Assembly (NCBI GenBank): GCA_004375725.1
Contig: SOKS01000108.1
Location: 1-5,329, forward strand
Direction: 5' to 3'
Length of the DNA stretch: 5,329 bases
From: Dehalococcoidia bacterium
Lineage (GTDB): Bacteria; Chloroflexota; Dehalococcoidia; Dehalococcoidales; RBG-16-60-22
The notes under the pieces were generated by a model. That model ran no database searches, was not told where the DNA came from, and saw only the letters and a program-made list of their open reading frames with translations. The position numbers and the translations under genes were made by a program. Each line of letters starts with the position of its first letter. Position 1 is the stretch's first letter. This document shows positions 1-5,023 of the stretch, in pieces.

Positions 1-198
1 ATGCGCATCGATGAAGTGAACGAAGAGATGGAACTCGACCTGCCTGAAGGTGATTATGAGACCGTGGCCGGTTTTATCCTGCACCTGCTGGGGCACATCC
101 CGACCGCCAATGAGCAGTTGCGCTACAAAGGGCTGAAGCTGGTGATAACCGAAATGCGCGGCCTTAAAATTGAGAAAATTCGGCTCACCAAGGAAAAG
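1..198 (+). repeat. Direct repeat, copy A: 3' end of first CorC-type gene
   Basis: This stretch aligns without gaps to 1348-1545 (offset 1347). By my count there are about 21 differences in 198 positions. Differences are unevenly spread: 13-53 and 109-179 are identical to the other copy, while 54-108 holds most of the changes. Similarity stops abruptly after AAGGAAAAG at 198. The repeat probably extends left beyond the window. Confidence 0.9.
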
Positions 199-288
199 GA
201 AGCCGTTGAAGCCCTGCGGACCAGTCGCACGAAGAAAAGTAAAGCGAAAAATAAAAGAACCCGAAATAATAAAAGCCAGGCGTTATAG
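1..288 (+). CDS. CorC/HlyC-family (CNNM/DUF21-CBS) transporter, C-terminal fragment cut by the window start
   Basis: The visible 95 residues correspond to the last part of a CorC/HlyC-type membrane protein: they align without gaps to residues 353 onward of the complete paralogue just downstream. They cover most of the transporter-associated (CorC_HlyC) domain, a cytoplasmic FAD-fold-like module that follows the CBS pair in this family. Shared features include the acidic EEMELDLPEGDYETVAGF stretch and the LRYKGLKLVITEMRGLKIEKI strand region. The ATG at position 1 is almost certainly an internal methionine, because the paralogue has an equivalent internal Met at 1348. The membrane and CBS domains should lie upstream, outside the window, but this cannot be seen. 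From about residue 67 the two proteins stop resembling each other: this one ends in a Lys/Arg-rich, probably disordered tail. The stop is 3 bp before the next start, so the genes are probably co-transcribed. The family is linked to Mg2+/Co2+ efflux or homeostasis; the actual substrate is unknown. Confidence 0.85.
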   Translation: MRIDEVNEEMELDLPEGDYETVAGFILHLLGHIPTANEQLRYKGLKLVITEMRGLKIEKIRLTKEKEAVEALRTSRTKKSKAKNKRTRNNKSQAL

Positions 289-291
289 AGC

Positions 292-1605
292 ATGTTAAAC
301 ACTGAGTTATTATATCTGGCGCTGTTTCTTATGTGTCTCGTCCTTTCTGCTTTTTTCTGCAGTTCGGAGACGGCCTTCTTTTCCGTGCAGCGCATCAGGC
401 TCGAGCACCTGGTCAGCACCAGAGCAAAGGGGGCCAGGCATGTCGCCAGTATGCTCGAGCGCCCGGAAAAATTCCTCTCCACGGTTCTCCTCGGCACCAA
501 CCTGGCCAATACCGCCGCCGCCGCACTGGCCACCACGCTGGCCATTTCCATCTGGCAAGAGCAGGGCATCCTCATTTCTACAGTTGGCGTGACGGTTATC
601 TTGCTTATTTTCGCGGAGACGACGCCCAAAACACTGGCCACCCAGCATGCAGAGAAGCTCTCCATGATTTTCGTTCGCCCGCTGACATTCTTCTCCTGGC
701 TCTTTTTGCCCTTCGTCATCGCGCTTAGCTGGATCGCCATCGGTTTCACCAGAATGGTCGGTGGCACCCCAATCTCAAGATTACTCGCCAGCCCTGAGGA
801 AATCCGCACCATGATTACCCTTGGCGAAAGAGATGGTACCCTGGAAGAATCCGAGGCAGACATGCTCCACAAGGTGTTCGACTTCGGCGACCGGCCTGTC
901 CGCGAGGTCATGGTGCCCCGGCCGGAGGTCGTCGCCATCGAAGAGGGAGCCAGAATCTCCGACTTCTTTGCCCTCTATGCCGAGTCACCGCTATCCCGCT
1001 TCCCCGTCTACCAGGAAAACATGGACAATGTGGTCGGCATCCTCTCCGTCAAGGACGTGCTCATGGCCCGGGCGAAAGACGGATTTGATAAAGATGGCAC
1101 CATTGACGAGCTGGTCCGCCCCGCCTACTTCGCCCCGGAGACAAAACGCATCAACGACCTGTTTGCCGAAATGCGGGACAAAAACTTCCGCATGTGTGTC
1201 ATCGTCGATGAATACGGCGGCACCGCCGGCATCGTCAGCCTGACCAGGCTGATGGAGGAAATCGTCGGGCCGGTGGGCGACGAGCTGGCGGAAGTGGAAA
1301 AGGAATTTGAAGTCATCAACGAGTACACCTTTCAGGTTGACGGCAGCATGCGCATCGAAGAAGTGAACGAAGAGATGGAACTCGACCTGCCTGAAGGTGA
1401 CTATGAAACGGTGGCCGGATTCGTTCTCTACCTTCTCGGTCATATCCCGAAACAGAATGAGCAGTTGCGCTACAAAGGGCTGAAGCTGGTGATAACCGAA
1501 ATGCGCGGCCTTAAAATTGAGAAAATCCTGCTCACCAAGGAAAAGACTGGTGCCAACGGGCGGGCGGGCTCGGCAGAGCCAAAAAAGGCGCCCGACAAAC
1601 CCTGA
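292..1605 (+). CDS. CorC/HlyC-family (CNNM/DUF21-CBS) membrane transporter, complete
   Basis: This is a 437-residue inner-membrane protein of the CNNM/CorC family, members of which export or regulate Mg2+ and related divalent cations; older annotations call them hemolysins. The domain order is complete. An N-terminal DUF21 region (about residues 1-180) has hydrophobic segments near 4-26, 62-84, 92-115 and 127-152, and carries family-like motifs SSETAFFS (24-31), GTNLANT (68-74) and FAETTPKTLA (107-116). A CBS pair follows, about 200-260 (starting DRPVREVMVPR) and 270-325, ending in the typical VDEYGGTAGIVSLTRLMEEI. The CorC_HlyC domain is at about 340-415. Length is normal for the family. The ATG at 292 gives a hydrophobic start to the first membrane segment; upstream there is only a weak purine patch (GAG) and an AGG further back, consistent with translational coupling to the preceding gene 3 bp away. 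The 3' end closely matches that gene at DNA level. The C-terminal tail after residue 418 is low-complexity. Family assignment is firm; ion specificity is not. Confidence 0.93.
   Translation: MLNTELLYLALFLMCLVLSAFFCSSETAFFSVQRIRLEHLVSTRAKGARHVASMLERPEKFLSTVLLGTNLANTAAAALATTLAISIWQEQGILISTVGVTVILLIFAETTPKTLATQHAEKLSMIFVRPLTFFSWLFLPFVIALSWIAIGFTRMVGGTPISRLLASPEEIRTMITLGERDGTLEESEADMLHKVFDFGDRPVREVMVPRPEVVAIEEGARISDFFALYAESPLSRFPVYQENMDNVVGILSVKDVLMARAKDGFDKDGTIDELVRPAYFAPETKRINDLFAEMRDKNFRMCVIVDEYGGTAGIVSLTRLMEEIVGPVGDELAEVEKEFEVINEYTFQVDGSMRIEEVNEEMELDLPEGDYETVAGFVLYLLGHIPKQNEQLRYKGLKLVITEMRGLKIEKILLTKEKTGANGRAGSAEPKKAPDKP
1348..1545 (+). repeat. Direct repeat, copy B: 3' end of second CorC-type gene
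   Basis: This is the partner of 1-198 and lies in the same reading frame of the paralogous gene. The perfectly shared blocks are 1360-1400 and 1456-1526. The unit encodes the core of the CorC_HlyC domain. It reflects tandem gene duplication, possibly refreshed by gene conversion, and is not a mobile element: no terminal repeats or transposase are present. Confidence 0.9.
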
Positions 1606-1617
1606 TACACAAAGACC

Positions 1618-2265
1618 ATGCAACGTTTGCGCATTAAATTTCGTCGCGGGGCAGAGGTAAAGTACATTTCCCACCTTGATATCATGCGCCTCTGCCAGAG
1701 AGCCCTCCATCGTGCCGGCATGGCGCTGGCCTATTCTGAGGGATTTCACCCCCATCCTAAAATTTCCCTGGCAGTGCCCCTTGCCATCGGTGTTACCAGC
1801 GAAGCTGAACTCATGGATATCACCCTGACCAGGCAGGCCTCCCCGCATTTCTTCACCGCAGCGGTAAACCAGCAATTGCCCGCTGGCTTTGAAATTCTTC
1901 AGGTAGTCCCAATTGCCGAGACCATGCCATCACTGCAGTCGCAGGTCCGCTTTTCTGAGTACACTGTGGAGCTGGCAACGGAAAGGGGGAAGCAGGAATT
2001 AGCCTCAGCCATTGCCTCCCTCCTTTCACTCGAGCATCTTCCCTGGCAGCACCAGCGAGATACCGGCCCGCGACATTACGATTTGAGGGCATTAATTGAT
2101 GATATCTGGCTGCTCGACTGCCGGGACAAGCGCTGCACCATCGGGATGAGACTGCGCTGCGACAGCGGCGGTTCGGGAAGGCCCGAGCAGGTTGCGGCCG
2201 CTTTGGGATTCGCGGAACTTCCGAAATCAATTCACCGCACCAAGCTCATCCTGAGGTCGAATTAG
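1618..2265 (+). CDS. Stand-alone DUF2344 (TIGR03936-type, radical-SAM-linked) protein
   Basis: This 215-residue soluble protein matches the DUF2344 family. The diagnostic N-terminus is all present: LRIKFRRGAEVKYISHLDIMR (3-23), then a conserved helix with RALHRAG (28-34), then AYSEGFHPHPKISLAVPLAIGVTSEAELMDI (38-68). In many bacteria this domain is the C-terminal part of, or is encoded beside, a B12-binding radical SAM protein; here it stands alone, at a usual length for the single-domain form, and no radical SAM CxxxCxxC motif is visible in it. The molecular function of the family is not established to my knowledge. The ATG at 1618 is chosen because it directly precedes the conserved N-terminus; there is no good Shine-Dalgarno sequence, and the previous stop is 12 bp upstream. 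It sits 4 bp before tilS, so an RNA- or translation-related role is possible but only inferred. Cysteines are few and scattered, with no obvious metal site. Confidence 0.85.
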   Translation: MQRLRIKFRRGAEVKYISHLDIMRLCQRALHRAGMALAYSEGFHPHPKISLAVPLAIGVTSEAELMDITLTRQASPHFFTAAVNQQLPAGFEILQVVPIAETMPSLQSQVRFSEYTVELATERGKQELASAIASLLSLEHLPWQHQRDTGPRHYDLRALIDDIWLLDCRDKRCTIGMRLRCDSGGSGRPEQVAAALGFAELPKSIHRTKLILRSN

Positions 2266-2269
2266 GTTA

Positions 2270-3712
2270 GTGGTAGCATCAGTGAAACAGAAGCGTAGCG
2301 TCGCCTTGCCGGAACTAGTCTTTGAATTCATTAGAGAACATCGCCTGATACCGGAGGGGAGTAAATTGTTAGTAGCGGTATCAGGTGGCCCCGACTCGGT
2401 TTGCCTGCTGCATATTTTACTCGCGCTGCGGGATAAACTGGGTATCACGCTGCATGTGGCCCATCTCAACCACCAGCTGCGCGGCGCTGAATCTGAGGCT
2501 GATGCCAGCTATGTAACTGCCCTGGCGCGAAAGCTGGATTTGCCGGCTACCGTGGAACGGCGTGACGTGAAAGTTTACCAGAGAAGCCGGCGTCTCTCTC
2601 TTGAAGAGGCGGCACGGGAAGTGCGCTACAACTTTCTGACCGAAGTAGCGGAGGCGACCGGGGCCCACTCCGTGGCGGTGGGGCACACCCTTGACGACCA
2701 TATTGAAACCATCCTGATGCACCTGATCCGGGGCAGCGGCACACGGGGTCTGCGGGGGCTGCAGCCATCCAGCCAGTGGTGTTTTGGGAAGGTCACTCTG
2801 AAAGTAATTCGGCCGATGCTGGAGGCGAGTCGAGCGGAGACGGTCGCTTACTGCCGCCGCTACCGACTCAAGCCCCGCCTTGATACTTCCAATCTTTCGC
2901 TTTCACCGCTGAGGAATCGGATACGCCAGCAGCTCATCCCCCTGCTCAAGAGCTATAACCCGCGGGTAACCGACGCCCTGCTCCGCACCGCCCGCATCGC
3001 TGCCGATGACCTCTCGGTTCTGGAAGAAGCAGCCCTGAAACTGGGCAGAAATATCGTTGACGAACAGGAAAACACGGTAATCCTGGATAAACAACGCTTT
3101 ATCAAGCTGCCGCCTGCCTGGCAACGCCACCTCCTGAGAGCATCCATAGAAAAGCGGCTCGGCAACCTGATGGATATTGAGAGCCGACATATTGAAGAAA
3201 TCATGTCCTCGCTGCATAAGCCGGCGGGGAAACTCATCACCCTGCCCGATGGGTTAATCTTCGCCATCGAGTATGACCGCTTTCTCCTGGGAAGCGACCC
3301 CGCCGCCTTATCGCCATTCCCCGCTATGGAAAAAGAATATGATTTACGGATACCGGGGACAACGGCGCTACCCGGCTGGCAGGTCGCAGCCGATGTCTTG
3401 AAACAGAAGCAGGTTGTGGCTGAGGACAACAGTTATACCGCGTGCTTCGACCTTGACCAGACGGGAGATAAACTGACCATACGCCCGCGCCGTCCCGGCG
3501 ACCGGTTTCAGCCCCTCGGTATGAGTCAGCTTAAAAAATTAAACCAGTTCATGATCGATAGCAAAATACCGCGTGCCTGGCGACGGCGGGTACCGATTGT
3601 CTGCTCACCCGAGCAGATTATCTGGGTAGCTGGCTGGCGCATCGATGAACGGGTCAAGGTAACCGAAGACGCGAAACGTGTTCTGCGTATAGAATTAAAA
3701 AAGGTAAGGTAG
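2270..3712 (+). CDS. tilS: tRNA(Ile)-lysidine synthase TilS
   Basis: TilS uses ATP and L-lysine to convert C34 of tRNA-Ile(CAU) into lysidine, changing decoding from AUG to AUA and charging from Met to Ile. It is cytoplasmic and normally essential. The 480-residue protein has the N-type ATP-pyrophosphatase P-loop SGGPDS at 38-43 within LLVAVSGGPDSVCLLHIL, HLNHQLRG at 65-72, LSLEEAAREVRY at 109-120, GHTLDDHIET at 138-147 followed by RGSGTRGLRGL, and LRNRIRQQLIP at 214-224. A middle helical region follows. The C-terminal TilS domain (about 400-478) includes LTIRPRRPGDRFQPLGM and a KKLNQFMIDSKIPRAWRRRVP segment, so this is the long form with a full tRNA-recognition tail. The motif position usually occupied by Gln (DDQ) is His144 here. 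The start is GTG at 2270, 4 bp after the upstream stop, with GAGG at 2253-2256; a second GTG at 2282 would remove only four residues and cannot be excluded. The gene is probably the last one of the plus-strand operon. Confidence 0.95.
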   Translation: MVASVKQKRSVALPELVFEFIREHRLIPEGSKLLVAVSGGPDSVCLLHILLALRDKLGITLHVAHLNHQLRGAESEADASYVTALARKLDLPATVERRDVKVYQRSRRLSLEEAAREVRYNFLTEVAEATGAHSVAVGHTLDDHIETILMHLIRGSGTRGLRGLQPSSQWCFGKVTLKVIRPMLEASRAETVAYCRRYRLKPRLDTSNLSLSPLRNRIRQQLIPLLKSYNPRVTDALLRTARIAADDLSVLEEAALKLGRNIVDEQENTVILDKQRFIKLPPAWQRHLLRASIEKRLGNLMDIESRHIEEIMSSLHKPAGKLITLPDGLIFAIEYDRFLLGSDPAALSPFPAMEKEYDLRIPGTTALPGWQVAADVLKQKQVVAEDNSYTACFDLDQTGDKLTIRPRRPGDRFQPLGMSQLKKLNQFMIDSKIPRAWRRRVPIVCSPEQIIWVAGWRIDERVKVTEDAKRVLRIELKKVR

Positions 3713-3729
3713 AAAAAGAGTCCTTTTTT
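3697..3729. terminator. Possible weak bidirectional terminator between tilS and arsM
   Basis: AAAAAAGG (3697-3704) and CCTTTTTT (3722-3729) form an 8-bp inverted repeat around a 17-nt loop; a nested AAAAAG/CTTTTT pair (3713-3718 with 3723-3728) with a 4-nt loop is an alternative. It spans the 15-bp gap between the two convergent stop codons and provides a T-tract in both directions. The stem is mostly A-T and would be weak, so termination is uncertain. Confidence 0.35.
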
Positions 3730-4558
3730 ACTCCGGCTTTACCCCCCGAACCTTGATGCTGGCCACCGAATTGGCGGTATCTTTTATCTCATCTGCTGAC
3801 AGGTCCATCTCGTTGATAACCGCTTTTACCGTTGGGTCATTGGCCATGCAGTCAATCGGGAAAATGGCCTCATCCAGTACCTGTACCTCTTGAAAACCCG
3901 CTTCCGTTATCGTATCCAGGTACTCGGCCTTCATCAAGGCACCGGAGATGCAGCCTACATACGCTGCGACCGATTTCCTGATAAAATCAGGCAGTTCTTT
4001 AAGCAGGACGATGTCCGATACCATCAGGCGACCACCCGGTTTAAGCACCCGGAATGCCTCGCGGAAAACCTTCTTTTTATCCGGCGAGAGGTTAACGACA
4101 CAGTTTGAGATTATAATGTCAATGGAATTATCCGCGGCCGGGAGACTTTCAATATCACCCAGTCGGAATTCTACATTCTGGTAGCCACCCTTTTCCGCAT
4201 TCTCTCTCGCTTTTTCAATCATCTCCGGCGTCATATCCACGCCAATGACTTTCCCGCTTTTGCCGACCCTGTTTGCCGCCAGAAAACAGTCGAAACCGGC
4301 GCCCGAGCCCAGGTCAAGAACGGTTTCGCCTTCGATTAGAGATGCCAGAGCAATCGGATTGCCGCAGCCGAGGCCCAGATTGGCACTATCCGGCACCGAA
4401 TCCATTTCCTTCTCCGTATAGCCTATAGCTTTACTGATAGTCCTGGTGGCATCGCCGCTGCCGCAGCATGTCTGGGTCGGAGCACAACAGGAACTTTTAT
4501 GCTGGACTCTGTCAGCATAGCCTTCTCGTACGATGCGCTTTATTTCCGCTTCTTTCAT
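3728..4558 (-). CDS. arsM: Arsenite S-adenosylmethionine methyltransferase ArsM
   Basis: ArsM transfers methyl groups from S-adenosylmethionine to As(III), giving methylated and partly volatile arsenicals; it is a cytoplasmic enzyme. The 276 residues show a class I methyltransferase fold: motif I VLDLGSGAGFD (80-90), acidic GVDMTPEMIEKA (106-117), the GDIESLP loop (134-140), and VLKPGGRLMVSDI (171-183). Cysteines expected for As(III) binding are present: Cys65 in GLGCGNP, Cys153 in SNCVVNLSP and Cys203 in YVGCISGAL. The spacing of 50 residues between the last two is the same as in characterised ArsM enzymes as I recall them. The N-terminus has two vicinal pairs, Cys24-Cys25 and Cys31-Cys32, common in bacterial ArsM. 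The ATG at 4558 follows a strong Shine-Dalgarno sequence (GGAGAGGGTG). The gene lies 18 bp downstream of an AbrB-type gene and is probably its operon partner; it converges on tilS. The GLGCGNP and NCVVNLSP motifs favour ArsM over other small-molecule methyltransferases. Confidence 0.94.
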   Translation of the reverse strand: MKEAEIKRIVREGYADRVQHKSSCCAPTQTCCGSGDATRTISKAIGYTEKEMDSVPDSANLGLGCGNPIALASLIEGETVLDLGSGAGFDCFLAANRVGKSGKVIGVDMTPEMIEKARENAEKGGYQNVEFRLGDIESLPAADNSIDIIISNCVVNLSPDKKKVFREAFRVLKPGGRLMVSDIVLLKELPDFIRKSVAAYVGCISGALMKAEYLDTITEAGFQEVQVLDEAIFPIDCMANDPTVKAVINEMDLSADEIKDTANSVASIKVRGVKPE

Positions 4559-4560
4559 TT

Positions 4561-4570
4561 CACCCTCTCC
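4561..4570 (-). promoter_or_regulatory. Strong ribosome binding site of arsM
   Basis: Read on the minus strand, GGAGAGGGTG ends two bases before the arsM ATG, placing the GGAG/GAGG core 5-9 bases upstream. It is the most convincing Shine-Dalgarno sequence in the window. It supports the chosen arsM start and efficient translation independent of the upstream gene. Confidence 0.75.
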
Positions 4571-4576
4571 CTACGA

Positions 4577-4834
4577 TTATTCCAATATATCTCTCACCAA
4601 TGGTTCCAGTGTGTTTTTCACTGTCTCACTGAAAAAGTCAGCTTTAATCAGGAAAAGGCAGCATCCTTTACCACCTGATTGATGGCTTATAACGACAAAT
4701 TTATCCCCTGCGTTTATATCGGCTTTCTCTCTCACCTCTTTAGGCAGAACTATCTGTCCTCTCCCATCAATGGTTATGAGCGCATCAACCTGACACTGGC
4801 AACCCGGTACACTTTTTATCATCTTTTCCGCCAT
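4577..4834 (-). CDS. Small AbrB/SpoVT-fold DNA-binding protein with two cysteine pairs, upstream of arsM
   Basis: This 85-residue protein has the swapped-hairpin AbrB/MazE/SpoVT fold: ALITIDGRGQIVLPKEVREKA (18-38) followed by INAGDKFVVIS (40-50) are the hallmark segments of dimeric DNA-binding proteins such as AbrB and antitoxin MazE. Unusually, Cys12 and Cys14 (GCQC) lie just before the hairpin and Cys58-Cys59 (GKGCC) just after it; a helical tail (64-84) follows. Two thiol pairs flanking the DNA-binding core would suit binding of As(III) or another soft metal, but this is inference. The gene is first in a two-gene unit with arsM (18-bp gap) behind a promoter with an overlapping inverted repeat, so autoregulation is plausible. 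From memory, similar small AbrB-type proteins with these cysteines occur beside arsM and beside mercury-methylation (hgcAB) genes; I cannot verify this here. No toxin gene is adjacent, which argues against an antitoxin. The ATG at 4834 follows AAGGTG at 4-nt spacing. Confidence 0.88.
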   Translation of the reverse strand: MAEKMIKSVPGCQCQVDALITIDGRGQIVLPKEVREKADINAGDKFVVISHQSGGKGCCLFLIKADFFSETVKNTLEPLVRDILE

Positions 4835-4838
4835 GTTT

Positions 4839-4844
4839 CACCTT
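4839..4844 (-). promoter_or_regulatory. Ribosome binding site of the AbrB-type gene
   Basis: AAGGTG on the minus strand lies 4 nt before the ATG at 4834. It fixes the start, since no other in-frame start with such a signal precedes the conserved AbrB motif. Confidence 0.65.
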
Positions 4845-4872
4845 AATACTGGAATTGGTTGTTTCCTACTCC

Positions 4873-4897
4873 TCTGATTAATCAGAATACACTGATT
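4873..4897. promoter_or_regulatory. Candidate operator: three CTGATT/AATCAG half-sites over the promoter
   Basis: On the plus strand CTGATT (4874-4879) abuts AATCAG (4880-4885), forming a perfect 14-bp palindrome TCTGATTAATCAGA (4873-4886). Six bases later CTGATT returns (4892-4897), so AATCAG-N6-CTGATT (4880-4897) is a second 18-bp inverted repeat sharing the central half-site. The array covers the -10 box and the presumed start of transcription, the usual place for repression. Which protein binds is unknown; the encoded AbrB-type protein or an ArsR-like repressor encoded elsewhere are candidates. Confidence 0.6.
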
Positions 4898-4912
4898 TTT
4901 ATGATTTGTCAA
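4884..4912 (-). promoter_or_regulatory. Sigma70-type promoter of the abrB-like/arsM operon
   Basis: Read on the minus strand, a perfect TTGACA -35 box (4907-4912) is followed by exactly 17 bp and TATTCT (4884-4889), which matches four of six bases of TATAAT. Transcription would start near 4877, leaving a leader of about 42 nt before the ATG at 4834. The region is AT-rich compared with the genes around it. The -10 element lies inside the inverted repeat described separately. Confidence 0.75.
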
Positions 4913-4962
4913 ATTACCTGGCGGGAGTTTGCAGGCATATTAAGGCGTTCAGAACATTTCCG

Positions 4963-4983
4963 GGAAAAGTTTAGCTCTTTTCC
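4963..4983. terminator. Hairpin between the nicotinate phosphoribosyltransferase gene and the arsM operon
   Basis: GGAAAAG (4963-4969) and CTTTTCC (4977-4983) form a perfect 7-bp stem with a 7-nt loop. It lies about 40 bp past the stop of the minus-strand phosphoribosyltransferase gene, where a terminator would be expected, but the run of T needed for intrinsic termination follows it on the plus strand (TTTCTTCTC), not on the minus strand. A minus-strand terminator is therefore only tentative. Confidence 0.35.
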
Positions 4984-5023
4984 TTTCTTCTCAAAGGAAT
5001 AAAGCTGTTTTTACTCAATATCA

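Noticed and set aside
1..288. Treating the ATG at position 1 as a true start of a small 95-residue protein
   Set aside because: The same Met is internal (residue 353) in the complete paralogue, and the sequence would begin in the middle of the CorC_HlyC domain.
123..938. A 271-codon open frame on the minus strand
   Set aside because: It lies antisense to both CorC-type genes, its translation is rich in Ser/Arg/Val without a recognisable domain, and the plus-strand frame has clear family motifs.
1..1545. Direct repeats as a mobile element or its target duplication
   Set aside because: Both copies are in-frame coding sequence of the same domain, with no transposase or inverted termini between them.
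991..1875. A 294-codon open frame on the minus strand
   Set aside because: It is antisense to the second CorC-type gene and the DUF2344 gene. The translation is rich in His/Phe/Gly with no family resemblance, as expected of a shadow frame in GC-biased DNA.
2953..3429. A 158-codon minus-strand open frame within tilS
   Set aside because: It is fully inside a strongly conserved gene on the other strand, with no ribosome binding site or domain.
4577..4834. AbrB-type protein as the antitoxin of a toxin-antitoxin pair
   Set aside because: The partner gene is a complete arsM and no PemK/MazF- or PIN-like frame adjoins it.
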